A program made the position numbers and the translations under genes. This document shows positions 17,855 through 26,233 of a DNA stretch of 64,000 nucleotides, one piece after another. The DNA lies in contig NZ_CP021030.1 in NCBI RefSeq assembly GCF_002117485.1, positions 4,132,001 to 4,196,000 of the forward strand, given 5' to 3'. Source of the DNA: Rhizobium sp. NXC14. Its GTDB lineage: Bacteria; Pseudomonadota; Alphaproteobacteria; Rhizobiales; Rhizobiaceae. Within the stretch, counting starts at the first letter, position 1. Each line of letters starts with the position of its first letter. Below the pieces are notes generated by a model that was given only the letters and a program-made list of their open reading frames with translations, was not told where the DNA came from and ran no database searches.

Positions 17855-19018
17855 ATGCCGATTTTGAACAGAGCCGCCGAATTGCAGGACGAAGTCGCCG
17901 AATGGCGCCGCCATATCCATGCCCGGCCCGAGCTTCTTTTCGCGGTGGAAAACACGGCCGCTTTCGTCACTGAGAAACTCAAGGATTTCGGGGTTGACGA
18001 GATCGTCACCGGCATCGGCCGCACCGGCGTCGTCGGACTAATCAAGGGCAAGGGCGAAGGCCGCCGCACGATCGGCCTGCGCGCCGACATGGATGCCCTG
18101 CCGCTGACTGAAATCACCGGTAAGCCCTGGGCTTCGAAGACGCCGGGCAAGATGCATGCCTGCGGACATGACGGCCATACCGCCATGCTGCTCGGCGCCG
18201 CGAAATATCTCGCCGAAACCCGCAATTTCAATGGTAATGTCGCCGTCATCTTCCAGCCCGCCGAAGAAGGCGGCGGCGGCGGCAATCTGATGGTCAAGGA
18301 TGGCATGATGGAGCGCTTCGGGATCGAAGAAGTCTACGGCATGCACAACCTGCCGGGCCTGCCTGTGGGACAGTTTGCGATCCGCAAGGGCGCCATCATG
18401 GCGGCAACCGACGAATTCACCGTCACCATCAAGGGCCGCGGCGGCCACGCCGCCCAGCCGCACCGGACGATCGACCCGATCGCCATCGCCGCCCAGATCG
18501 TCGGCAATCTGCAGATGATCGCCTCGCGCACCGCCGACCCGATCCGCTCGGTCGTCGTTTCGGTGACCAAGTTCAATGCCGGTTTCGCCCATAACGTCAT
18601 CCCGAACGATGCGACCTTCGCCGGCACCGTTCGCACCCTCGACCCTGAGATGCGCACACTTGCCGAGACGCGCTTTCGGCAGATCATCGAGGGCCTGGTC
18701 GCGGCTCATGGGGCCGAGGCCGAAATCAGCTTCAACCGCAACTATCCCGTCACCGTCAATCATCCCGACGAGACCGACCACGCGGTCGCCACTGCGAGCG
18801 CCATTGCCGGCGAAGCAAACGTCAATGCCGAAATCGATCCGATGATGGGCGGCGAGGACTTCTCCTATATGCTGAACGCCCGTCCCGGCGCCTTCATCTT
18901 CATCGGCAACGGCGACAGCGCTGGCCTCCACAACCCGGCCTACGACTTCAACGACGAAGCCATCGCCCACGGCATCTCCTACTGGGTGCGCCTTGCCGAA
19001 CAACGCCTGGGTCTCTGA
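17855..19018 (+). CDS. M20 family amidohydrolase (hippurate hydrolase / aminoacylase-like)
   Basis: A 387-aa metallohydrolase of the M20D type that removes acyl groups from N-acyl amino acids. The metal-binding HACGHDGH is at residues 101-108, the catalytic EE pair at 137-138, the dimerisation domain with GGHAAQPH near 195, and MMGGEDFSYM near 334. The start ATG at 17855 follows ACAGGAACGCCAAG; an in-frame extension to 17825 lacks a good ribosome-binding site. It ends at a terminator at 19027-19053. Physiological substrate is unknown; plant N-acyl amino acids or auxin conjugates are possible for this family. Confidence 0.92.
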   Translation: MPILNRAAELQDEVAEWRRHIHARPELLFAVENTAAFVTEKLKDFGVDEIVTGIGRTGVVGLIKGKGEGRRTIGLRADMDALPLTEITGKPWASKTPGKMHACGHDGHTAMLLGAAKYLAETRNFNGNVAVIFQPAEEGGGGGNLMVKDGMMERFGIEEVYGMHNLPGLPVGQFAIRKGAIMAATDEFTVTIKGRGGHAAQPHRTIDPIAIAAQIVGNLQMIASRTADPIRSVVVSVTKFNAGFAHNVIPNDATFAGTVRTLDPEMRTLAETRFRQIIEGLVAAHGAEAEISFNRNYPVTVNHPDETDHAVATASAIAGEANVNAEIDPMMGGEDFSYMLNARPGAFIFIGNGDSAGLHNPAYDFNDEAIAHGISYWVRLAEQRLGL

Positions 19019-19026
19019 TAAGAATT

Positions 19027-19053
19027 AAGGCTTGGCTTCGCGCCAAGCCTTTT
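19027..19053 (+). terminator. Rho-independent terminator after the M20 gene
   Basis: AAGGCTTGGC (19027-19036) pairs with GCCAAGCCTT (19042-19051) around a 5-nt loop TTCGC, followed by a T run. It sits 9 bp after the stop codon. Confidence 0.85.
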
Positions 19054-19072
19054 GTATGCATGGCATCCAAGT

Positions 19073-19149
19073 GGTCCCGTAGCTCAGCAGGATAGAGCAT
19101 CAGATTCCTAATCTGGGGGTCGCGCGTTCGAATCGCGCCGGGATCACCA
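19073..19149 (+). tRNA. tRNA-Arg (anticodon CCU)
   Basis: A 77-nt cloverleaf. Acceptor GGTCCCG/CGGGATC (19073-19079 with 19139-19145, one G-T pair), D arm with AGCTCAGCAGGATAGAGC, anticodon stem TCAGA/TCTGG around loop TTCCTAA, and T arm with GTTCGAATC. The CCA end is encoded (19147-19149). Anticodon CCU reads AGG Arg codons. No integrase or attachment-site duplication is seen nearby. Confidence 0.96.
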
Positions 19150-19239
19150 TTCTCAAACGCTGAGCCATATGGCCACTGCGAGAATGGGTGGAATGACTGA
19201 TCTCGTCTTGTAGATCGCCGCTGAAGGATTTGCCTCGTT

Positions 19240-19764
19240 TCAAGCTCGCGGTACCTGACGATAGGCTCCTCGTCTTCTTATGATCCGCCGTGCCCCTAGT
19301 CCCAGCAACGCCGCCACAACCGATCCGCCGACAAAACCGATTGCGCCCCAGAAGAGGCCGGCAAAGCTCATAGGCACCCCAGGCACGAAATCGCGCCAGG
19401 TATTGGCGAAAACCACATCATCCGCATTCCTTAGCAGCACGAAGGGCTTGGCGACGGGGGCCGCGGCGCCGAGTTTCAATTGCTGCGACTGCAGCCTTTC
19501 ATAACGAGTAATCGTGCTCTGCATCGAGACGCCGCGGTCGCGCAGGAAATCATCGGAAGATTGGGCATAGGCGTTCAGCGCCTGCTCGCGGTCGAGCTGA
19601 TGCTGGGCGGCTTGGCGGTTGAAGTCCTCGACGATGACACGCAGCTCATCGATCGCGCCGCCGATCCGCTGGCGATATTGCTGCGCAAATTCAGGCGCTT
19701 GCGAAAAGACCGTGCCGCCGGCAAGTCCGGCGACAAGGGCGATGATCCTTGCAATCTGTCCCAC
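19240..19764 (-). CDS. DUF2937 family membrane protein
   Basis: A 174-aa protein with a hydrophobic N terminus (about residues 5-22), the FSQAPEFAQQYRQRIGGAIDEL block typical of DUF2937, a coiled-coil-like middle (about 40-95), and a second membrane helix at about 128-158 followed by a basic tail. Predicted inner-membrane with the middle outside the cytoplasm. Function is unknown for the family. It converges on the tRNA-Arg region. Confidence 0.8.
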   Translation of the reverse strand: MGQIARIIALVAGLAGGTVFSQAPEFAQQYRQRIGGAIDELRVIVEDFNRQAAQHQLDREQALNAYAQSSDDFLRDRGVSMQSTITRYERLQSQQLKLGAAAPVAKPFVLLRNADDVVFANTWRDFVPGVPMSFAGLFWGAIGFVGGSVVAALLGLGARRIIRRRGAYRQVPRA

Positions 19765-19910
19765 GACCGTGGTCTCCGGCTGTTTCCTGCGCTAACGATC
19801 CGCGGCCGCAAAGGTTTCTACCTTCGACACAATCGGTAACGCTATGTGATTGAACCGGCGGCGCTTCCGGCGAGTTGAGACTATGACCAACTCAGAAAGA
19901 GAGGCTCGTC

Positions 19911-20192
19911 ATGAAACAGTTCATTCTTGCTTGCACGCTCGCTGCAGCGTCCGTCCTTTCCGCCATGCCGTCCCAGGCGGCAAGCGTGACTATCACCACC
20001 GATAACCCGCGTCCTTATTATGGAGATTTGGAGCGTCCTTATTATCGCGATTCGGAGCGCCCTTATTATCGCCACCGGCCCTACTACCGCCATCACATGA
20101 TGCGCCGCGTCTCCGATGATTGCTTCACCAAGACGGAAAGAATCCGCCGTCACGGTCATACGATCATCAAGGAGACCCGGATCTGCCGATAA
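19911..20192 (+). CDS. Small secreted Tyr/Arg-rich repeat protein
   Basis: A 93-aa protein with a clear signal peptide (MKQFILACTLAAASVLSAMPSQAA). The mature part begins with imperfect repeats of a 7-8 residue unit built on RPYY (four copies between residues 34 and 60), then His/Met/Arg residues and a C-terminal domain with two Cys (residues about 71 and 92) that could form a disulfide. The start follows AGAAAGAGAGGCTCGTC. I do not recognise a function. A terminator follows at 20211-20238. Confidence 0.8.
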   Translation: MKQFILACTLAAASVLSAMPSQAASVTITTDNPRPYYGDLERPYYRDSERPYYRHRPYYRHHMMRRVSDDCFTKTERIRRHGHTIIKETRICR

Positions 20193-20210
20193 GGCGGTCC
20201 ATGCATGAAA

Positions 20211-20238
20211 AGCCCGGTCGCTCCTCCCCGGCCGGGCT
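20211..20238 (+). terminator. Terminator-like hairpin after the secreted repeat protein
   Basis: AGCCCGG (20211-20217) pairs with CCGGGCT (20232-20238), followed by CTTC. The stem is strong but the T tract is weak. Confidence 0.5.
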
Positions 20239-20293
20239 CTTCAGGAACTTCGCAACATCGGCTGCGTTTATCGCGAAAAAGGGAGAACTCATC

Positions 20294-20446
20294 ATGCGTA
20301 TCAAGATGACTCTTTTGGCAATCGCCTATGTCGCCGTCAGCGCTCTGCTGCTCGCCATCGCGTATCAGCCGCAGGGGTCGGTGGCCACAGCGAAGACCGA
20401 TCGCCTGGAAGGCGCGTCCTTCCTCGTCGAGCGCTTCGCCGGTTGA
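20294..20446 (+). CDS. Small single-helix membrane protein (50 aa)
   Basis: MRIKMTLLAIAYVAVSALLLAIAY gives a hydrophobic helix at residues 5-24, followed by a polar tail of 26 residues ending SFLVERFAG. GGGAG lies 8 nt before the ATG, a good ribosome-binding site. Too short for family recognition. It could equally be a secreted peptide with a signal sequence. Placed between two terminator-like regions, it is probably its own transcript. Confidence 0.55.
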   Translation: MRIKMTLLAIAYVAVSALLLAIAYQPQGSVATAKTDRLEGASFLVERFAG

Positions 20447-20503
20447 TCAGCCGAGCGCCGGCGTAGAGGCCGGCGCTCGCAAGCGGGACGCGTTTCGCTA
20501 ATA

Positions 20504-20794
20504 TCAATGTGGGTAGCCGACGGCAGACCCGCTGAGCAGGATTCGGTTCTGCACCGCGGTCACGCCCTCGACCGCCCGGGCGACGGCGGTTGCCCGTTCG
20601 ATTTCCCCGACCGTACCGACGGTGCCTGTCAACACGACCTGATCTTCCTCCATCGTCACTTCCACATCCGATGCATCGATGCCGCCGGCAATTGCCAATG
20701 CATTGGCGACGGCGGCCTCGAGAGATGCGCGATTGGCGATCTCCGCTTCCACTTCGGGCGCAAGCCCGTGAAATGTCGGCTCTTTGAAAACCAT
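20504..20794 (-). CDS. BON-domain protein (cytoplasmic form)
   Basis: A 96-aa protein in which residues about 22-90 form a BON domain: VANALAIAGGIDASDVEVTMEEDQVVLTGTV followed by ERATAVARAVEGVTAVQNRI. BON domains usually bind phospholipid and occur in periplasmic OsmY-like proteins. This one lacks a signal peptide, so it is predicted to be cytoplasmic. Upstream on the same strand, 60 bp away, is a secreted hypothetical gene. Confidence 0.82.
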   Translation of the reverse strand: MVFKEPTFHGLAPEVEAEIANRASLEAAVANALAIAGGIDASDVEVTMEEDQVVLTGTVGTVGEIERATAVARAVEGVTAVQNRILLSGSAVGYPH

Positions 20795-20854
20795 ATTCCG
20801 TTCCTCCGAAAGATCTCAAGAAGAAACGCCATCGGCCTGGTTTGGTTTCCTGCG

Positions 20855-21505
20855 TTACCAGCTGACGCGATAGCGGAGATTGACGCTGCTCGCCTCATCA
20901 GGCGAGAACGGATTGCTGACCGAGGCATCGAGGTTGAGGTTCGGCAGGATCGCCTGGTCGACGGCCACCGTGCTCGAGAAGTCGCCGCTGGCATTGCTGA
21001 CCCCGGCGCCTGCCGAAAGCGAGGTTCCCGTCCAGGGATGGATCAACTTCAGCGCCTGTGACGCCGTCACCGAAGTCTCCCTGGCATCGACTGGATCGTA
21101 ACGGACGCTCAGGGAGCGGCTTGATTGCATGTCGAGCGAATCCGACAGGATCCAGTTGCGCGAGCGGCTGAGCGTCAGAGCGCCGCTGCCGCGCAGCGTA
21201 TCGACGCTGACCCTGGCGCCCTGCTGCGATTGGCCTGCCGGCGTAACGCTCGTCTTGCTGATCCTGCCCCAGAGCATGGCCTGTTCGGAATCGGGTAGCG
21301 GCGCGCCGCCTTTTGTCGCTGCCAATGCGAGATCGGCGCCGGCGCTCGTCTCCCATTCCGCCGGCAGACGAAAACCCATCGTTGCCTTGTATGATCGATC
21401 CGAGACTTTGGCAGGCGACCAGATCAACAGGTCGTCCGCCTTTGCGGTCGCGGTCAGCGAAAGCACGATGGCGAAAAGAATGATGGCTATTCTGAATATC
21501 GTCAT
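20855..21505 (-). CDS. Exported hypothetical protein
   Basis: A 216-aa protein with a signal peptide (hydrophobic residues 4-22, cleavage near AKA). The rest is rich in alternating short beta-strand patterns and Ser/Thr, ending in SSVNLRYRVSW with a terminal aromatic, a feature often seen in outer-membrane beta proteins. I do not recognise a family. It could be a small outer-membrane barrel or a periplasmic beta protein. Codon use is like its neighbours. Confidence 0.65.
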   Translation of the reverse strand: MTIFRIAIILFAIVLSLTATAKADDLLIWSPAKVSDRSYKATMGFRLPAEWETSAGADLALAATKGGAPLPDSEQAMLWGRISKTSVTPAGQSQQGARVSVDTLRGSGALTLSRSRNWILSDSLDMQSSRSLSVRYDPVDARETSVTASQALKLIHPWTGTSLSAGAGVSNASGDFSSTVAVDQAILPNLNLDASVSNPFSPDEASSVNLRYRVSW

Positions 21506-21883
21506 GTGTTCCGATCGTTTTGACCTGACACGTGCTGGCTCATCGAATGGGACGATACCGCACCAAAGTGCCGGCAGCGAACGCGGACAGGCAGCACGGC
21601 CAAGCCGTTCATCCCGATGTCATCCTCGATTTAGTGTTTGGCCGAAAAGGCCGAGGGCAGCCAAGTGCCCTTTTTCAATGGCCGCCGCAGCGCCCCGGTT
21701 GCCCATGCGCCGACGAGCGGCGGCAGGGGAATCACATCCCTTCAGGAATGCCATAAGGATCACACCCCGCCGCCGCTCTGTAAACCCCCGAGGAGCTGAA
21801 ATCTGCTGCACCGCACACTTGCCGCACCCTCCAAACCCTAGTAGAGCCTGAGCCTACGAGAGACATTTTTCGCGAAATTCCAA
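21506..21883. other. Divergent intergenic region before dxr
   Basis: 378 bp between the exported hypothetical gene (minus) and dxr (plus). It should hold both promoters. The only frame with an acceptable ribosome-binding site is a 44-codon minus-strand one beginning near 21754; it has no recognisable features and I do not call it. No RNA gene or terminator is evident. Confidence 0.4.
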
Positions 21884-23074
21884 ATGATGACCGGCAAAAC
21901 CGCGCCGCGGCGCCTCAGCATCTTCGGCTCGACCGGGTCGATCGGCCGCAATACCCTCAATGTCGTCGAACATCTGGGCGGGCGGGAGAACTTCGAAATT
22001 TCCGTTCTGACAGGCAACGGCAATGTCCAGCTGCTCGCCCGGCAGGCCAGATCCTTCGGCGCGCGGCTGGCGGTGACGGCAAACGACCGGCATTATGAAG
22101 CGCTGAAGGGCGAACTTTTCGGCAGCGGCATCGCGGTCGCGTCGGGGAAATCCGGCCTGATGGAAGCGGCCGACCGCGAAGCCGACTGGGTGATGGCGGC
22201 AATCGTTGGCACGGCGGGTCTGGCGCCGACGCTTGCCGCTGCGCGCCGTGGCGCTGATATCGCCCTTGCCAACAAGGAATGTCTGGTCTCGGCCGGCGAT
22301 CTCTTCATCGGGGCGATCCGCGCCGGCGGCGGCAAGCTGCTTCCCGTCGACAGCGAGCACAATGCGATTTTCCAGGTGCTGGAAGAAAACCAGCGCCATG
22401 CCGTCGAGCGTGTCATCCTGACCGCCTCGGGCGGTCCCTTCCGTACCGCCTCGTTGAAGGAGATGGCCGATGTGACGGTGGAAACCGCACGCGCCCATCC
22501 GAACTGGTCGATGGGCTTGAAGATCTCGATCGACAGCGCCTCGATGTTCAACAAGGCGCTGGAAATGATCGAAGCCCGCCATCTTTTCGGACTGAGGCCC
22601 GAGCAGATCGAGGTGATCTTCCATCCGCAGTCGATCATCCATTCCATGGTGGGTTATACCGACGGTTCGGTGCTGGCGCAGCTCGGCGCGCCTGATATGC
22701 GCACCGCCATCGGTTACGCGCTGTCCTTTCCGCGCCGGCCGAACCTGCCGGTCGAGCGGCTGGATTTCGCCAAGCTCGCGAGGCTGGATTTCGAGGCGCC
22801 GGATGAGGTGCGGTTTCCCGCCTTGCGGCTGGCGCGCCTTGCGATGACGCGCGGCGGCGTTCAGGGCGCGGTGCTGAACGGCGCCAAGGAAGTGGCGCTC
22901 GAGGCCTTCATCGAGGGGCGCCTCTCCTTCCTCGCCATGGCCGAGGTCACCGAGACGATCATGGATGACCTGGCCCACCTGCCGCCGGCTGCCGGCATGG
23001 ACGATGTCTTCAACGCCGACCGGCAAGCCCGGCAGCGCGCGGCAGCGCTGCTGAAGCTTGATCTCGTCGGTTGA
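21884..23074 (+). CDS. dxr: 1-deoxy-D-xylulose 5-phosphate reductoisomerase
   Basis: A 396-aa enzyme that converts DXP to MEP with NADPH, the first committed step of the MEP isoprenoid pathway. The NADPH-binding GSTGSIG is at residues 15-21, the ANKECLVSAG motif near 110, the metal site PVDSEHNAIFQ near 148-158, and the flexible loop SGGPFR near 185. Length is normal. It stands alone here, not in the frr-uppS-cdsA cluster found in enterobacteria. A second ATG one codon downstream is equally likely. Confidence 0.96.
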   Translation: MMTGKTAPRRLSIFGSTGSIGRNTLNVVEHLGGRENFEISVLTGNGNVQLLARQARSFGARLAVTANDRHYEALKGELFGSGIAVASGKSGLMEAADREADWVMAAIVGTAGLAPTLAAARRGADIALANKECLVSAGDLFIGAIRAGGGKLLPVDSEHNAIFQVLEENQRHAVERVILTASGGPFRTASLKEMADVTVETARAHPNWSMGLKISIDSASMFNKALEMIEARHLFGLRPEQIEVIFHPQSIIHSMVGYTDGSVLAQLGAPDMRTAIGYALSFPRRPNLPVERLDFAKLARLDFEAPDEVRFPALRLARLAMTRGGVQGAVLNGAKEVALEAFIEGRLSFLAMAEVTETIMDDLAHLPPAAGMDDVFNADRQARQRAAALLKLDLVG

Positions 23075-23086
23075 GAGCTCGGTCGG

Positions 23087-24172
23087 CTAGCGCAGCCGAT
23101 TGCCGTGCTCGTCGAACAATCGGCAATTCGAAGGCTCGAACTGCAGGCTGACCTCTTCGCCGACCGCAATGCTGGTCGGCGACCGGTGCTCGACGGTGAG
23201 CGACTGACCATCGCCTAGCTGGCAATAGAGATACTGCGTTCCTCCGAGATACTCCGAAAAATCGACCCTTGCCCTCAGGCTGCCATTGAGCTCGGGCGCC
23301 ACTTTCAGATGCTCCGGCCGCAGACCGAGCGTCACGGCCGCACCGGCCAGCCTGTCTTTCGCCAGCAGGCCGCTTTCGACGCCCCCGCCGGCGATATCGA
23401 CCAGGCCGCCTTCGCCCCATCGGGCGTTCAGGAGATTCATCCTCGGCGAGCCGATGAAACCCGCCACGAACGTATTCGACGGATTCTCGTAGATTTCCCG
23501 CGGTGTTCCGGCCTGCTCGACGCGGCCGTCGCGCAGCACGACGATCTTGTCGGCGAGCGTCATCGCCTCGGTCTGATCATGCGTGACATAGATCATCGTA
23601 TTGCCGAGTTCGCGATGAAGGCGGGCGATCTCAATGCGCATGGACACACGCAGCTCCGCATCGAGATTGGACAGCGGTTCGTCGAACAGGAAAACATCGG
23701 GCTCGCGCACGATCGCCCGGCCGATCGCCACGCGCTGGCGTTGGCCGCCGGAAAGCTGGCCGGGGCGCCGGTCGAGCAAATGGTCGATCTTCAGGATCGC
23801 CGAGGCTGCCTTGACGCGCTTCTCGATCTCCGCACCCTTCGTACGCGCCATCTTCAGGCCGAAGGCCAGGTTGTCGCGCACGCTCATATGCGGATAGAGC
23901 GCGTAGGATTGGAAGACCATGGCGATGCCGCGCTCGGACGGATCGAGATCGGTGACAACACGTCCCTTGATCTCGATCTCGCCCTCGGTCACGTCCTCCA
24001 GGCCGGCGATCATGCGAAGCAACGTCGATTTTCCGCAGCCGGACGGACCGACGAAGACGACGAATTCGCCCTCCTCGATCGTCAGGTCGATGCCATGGAC
24101 CACCTGCAGATTGCCATAGCTTTTTCGCACGTCCTGAAGGACGACGCTCTTGTTACCCATACCGTTCGTCAT
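23087..24172 (-). CDS. Sugar ABC transporter ATP-binding protein (UgpC/MsmK type)
   Basis: A 361-aa ATPase of the carbohydrate-uptake CUT1 class. It has Walker A GPSGCGKST, Q-loop FQSYALYPHM, signature LSGGQRQR and Walker B VFLFDEPLSNLDA. A C-terminal TOBE/MalK-like regulatory domain covers about 235-361. The ATG at 24172 is chosen; an ATG at 24160 (MGNKS) is also possible, and a frame extension to 24313 would overlap the GH127 gene. It starts 11 bp after GH127 and is the last gene of the sugar operon. Confidence 0.93.
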   Translation of the reverse strand: MTNGMGNKSVVLQDVRKSYGNLQVVHGIDLTIEEGEFVVFVGPSGCGKSTLLRMIAGLEDVTEGEIEIKGRVVTDLDPSERGIAMVFQSYALYPHMSVRDNLAFGLKMARTKGAEIEKRVKAASAILKIDHLLDRRPGQLSGGQRQRVAIGRAIVREPDVFLFDEPLSNLDAELRVSMRIEIARLHRELGNTMIYVTHDQTEAMTLADKIVVLRDGRVEQAGTPREIYENPSNTFVAGFIGSPRMNLLNARWGEGGLVDIAGGGVESGLLAKDRLAGAAVTLGLRPEHLKVAPELNGSLRARVDFSEYLGGTQYLYCQLGDGQSLTVEHRSPTSIAVGEEVSLQFEPSNCRLFDEHGNRLR

Positions 24173-24183
24173 CCCCAAACGAC

Positions 24184-26106
24184 CTACTTGTCCGCCTGGA
24201 CCCAGACGAGCATCTCTCCGGGCGCGCGGTTGTCCCAGAGATGATAGGGCACGAAGCGTGCTGTGGCGACCCGCCTTTCGGCCGGCGCCTTGCGGTAGAG
24301 CGATGTGCCCCAATTCGATGTTTCCTCACGCTCGACCTTGAGATCGAGAGCGACGGCATCATTGAGGTCCTTCAGCACGACGGTTTCGGCGGCCGACAGG
24401 TCGCGGGGCAGAACGATGGTGTTGAGGTCCTCGCCATTGTCCGTTGTCTCAACGCAATAGACGAGCGGACCGCGCATCAAGGCGACGCGGCCGGCATCCT
24501 GGCGCACTTTCGGATTGGCATATTGCGGACGAAGCGCCAGCGGCAGGTAGAGGGCCACCTTATCATCATCGGCCCATTCGCGGTCGATCCTCGCATATCC
24601 GTCGCGGACATGGGCACCGAGGTCGAGCATCGCCCCGTTGACGCTGAGGGTTGCGCCCTCTGCCCAATCCGGAATGCGCAGCGACAGCGCGAACCGAGCC
24701 GGCTTTGCCAGCTTGACAGTGAAGGCGACCGCGCCGTCCCACGGATAATTGGTGCGCTGCTCCAACGCCAACTCGGCACCATTGGCAAGCTTCAGCCGGG
24801 CGGTGCTTTCGCCATAGAGATGGACGGCGATCTCATCATCGGCAACCGCATACATGTATGAGCCGATCGACGTCACCAGACGGGCGATGTTCGGCGGGCA
24901 GCAGGGGCAATGATGCCACTTCCAGCGGTGGTGCTTGCCCGCACTTTCGAGCGGATTGTCGTAGAAGAAGGTCTTGCCGTCTGTGGAAAGACCCGGCAGC
25001 GCGCCGTTATAAAGCGCCTGCTCCATGATATCGGCATAGCGCCGGTTCGGTCCGCGCCCGAGCATGCGGCTCGCCCAGAAGACCAGGCCGACGGAGGCGC
25101 AGGTTTCCGCATAGGCCGTGTCGTTGGGCAGATCGTAATAATCGGTGAAGCCTTCGTTGGAGGCGGCCGGGCCGATGCCGCCGGTGATGTACATCTGCTT
25201 GGTCGTCAGATCGTCCCAAAGCGTTTCCAGCGCCGCCGTCAGACTGTCGTCCTTGTATTCGGTGGCAATATCGGCCATGCCGGAATAGAGGTACATGGCG
25301 CGCACCGCATGGCCGACCACCTTCGTCTGTTCGCGCACCGGGAGGTGCGCCTGGCCATATTCATAGGTCTTCTGATGGAAGTCGGCAGCGCTCCGGCCGT
25401 CGCGAGCGGCCTCGGCCGTAAAGAAGTGCGGCTCGGTGCCGCGTTCGTCGATGAAGTATTTCGACAGGTCGAGATATTTCTTCTCGCCGGTCACCCGGGC
25501 GAGCTTGACCAATGCCAGCTCGATTTCCTCGTGGCCGCAATAGCCGGGAATCTGTCCCTCGCCATGGCCGAAAACCTTGATCATGTAATCGGCGTAGCGG
25601 CACATGATGTCGAGCAGCTTGCGCTTGCCGGTCGCCTGATAATAGGCGACCGCGGCTTCCATCAGATGGCCTGCACAATAAAGTTCGTGATGGTCGCGCA
25701 GATTGGTCCAGCGGCGGGATGGCTCGACGCGCTGGAACCAGGCGTTCAGATAGCCGTCCTTGTCCTGCATTCGCTCATACATGTCGATGATCTCATCGGC
25801 GCGCGCCTCGAGCTTCGGGTTCGGCCGGCGATAAAGCGAGTAGGCGATCGTCTCGATCGACTTGCCGAGATCGGAATCCCAGAACATCTGCGTCGTCCCG
25901 CCCCAGGGCTGAATGGGAATGACGACGCCCGGGCTCGGCTGGTTGACGTCGATCGCTTTCAACATCCCGGCCTCGACGCAGCGGTCGAGCAGGGTCTCGG
26001 CGGTGGAATTGCAGACGGCGTCCTGCCACTTGCCCCAGAAGCCGGCGAGCTCGACATCGGGAACGGCGACGGGACGAAACTGGCGGTCATTGCTTGACTT
26101 GGTCAT
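24184..26106 (-). CDS. Glycoside hydrolase family 127 (beta-L-arabinofuranosidase-like)
   Basis: A 640-aa protein of the GH127 (former DUF1680) family, which releases terminal beta-L-arabinofuranose, for example from hydroxyproline-linked plant glycans. An (alpha/alpha)6 domain covers most of the N-terminal two thirds, and the HCPCCPPN motif near residues 400-407 holds the Cys ligands and nucleophile of the zinc-thiolate active site. A beta-sandwich ends the protein. There is no signal peptide, so it should act in the cytoplasm on imported oligosaccharides. The start ATG at 26106 follows AAGG. Confidence 0.9.
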   Translation of the reverse strand: MTKSSNDRQFRPVAVPDVELAGFWGKWQDAVCNSTAETLLDRCVEAGMLKAIDVNQPSPGVVIPIQPWGGTTQMFWDSDLGKSIETIAYSLYRRPNPKLEARADEIIDMYERMQDKDGYLNAWFQRVEPSRRWTNLRDHHELYCAGHLMEAAVAYYQATGKRKLLDIMCRYADYMIKVFGHGEGQIPGYCGHEEIELALVKLARVTGEKKYLDLSKYFIDERGTEPHFFTAEAARDGRSAADFHQKTYEYGQAHLPVREQTKVVGHAVRAMYLYSGMADIATEYKDDSLTAALETLWDDLTTKQMYITGGIGPAASNEGFTDYYDLPNDTAYAETCASVGLVFWASRMLGRGPNRRYADIMEQALYNGALPGLSTDGKTFFYDNPLESAGKHHRWKWHHCPCCPPNIARLVTSIGSYMYAVADDEIAVHLYGESTARLKLANGAELALEQRTNYPWDGAVAFTVKLAKPARFALSLRIPDWAEGATLSVNGAMLDLGAHVRDGYARIDREWADDDKVALYLPLALRPQYANPKVRQDAGRVALMRGPLVYCVETTDNGEDLNTIVLPRDLSAAETVVLKDLNDAVALDLKVEREETSNWGTSLYRKAPAERRVATARFVPYHLWDNRAPGEMLVWVQADK

Positions 26107-26118
26107 GGGCTCTACCTT

Positions 26119-26228
26119 GAGCATGATGCCGAAAAGTGTGAGCGGTTTTCGGACGACATCATGCTCTAACTCTTTAATTTAGAACTGGATTCAGATTTTA
26201 GGCCGACGGCCTAAAATCATCCTGTTCT
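26119..26228 (-). repeat. RIME-like rhizobial intergenic palindromic repeat, copy A
   Basis: About 110 bp between the second permease and GH127. It aligns over its whole length with the reverse complement of 56349-56459 (shared blocks include AGAACAGGAT, CTAAAATCTGAATCC, TTAAAGAGTT and GATGTCGT..CGAAAACCG). Internal inverted repeats such as GGCCGACGGCC and AGCATGATG/CATCATGCT allow a long hairpin. It resembles RIME-type Rhizobium intergenic mosaic elements. It lies inside the transport operon and may affect the relative level of GH127 and ATPase mRNA. Confidence 0.8.
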
Positions 26229-26233
26229 TGCGA

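Noticed and set aside
21620..21754. 44-codon minus-strand frame upstream of dxr
   Set aside because: A fair ribosome-binding site but no helix, motif or coupling to a neighbour; codon use is not clearly coding.
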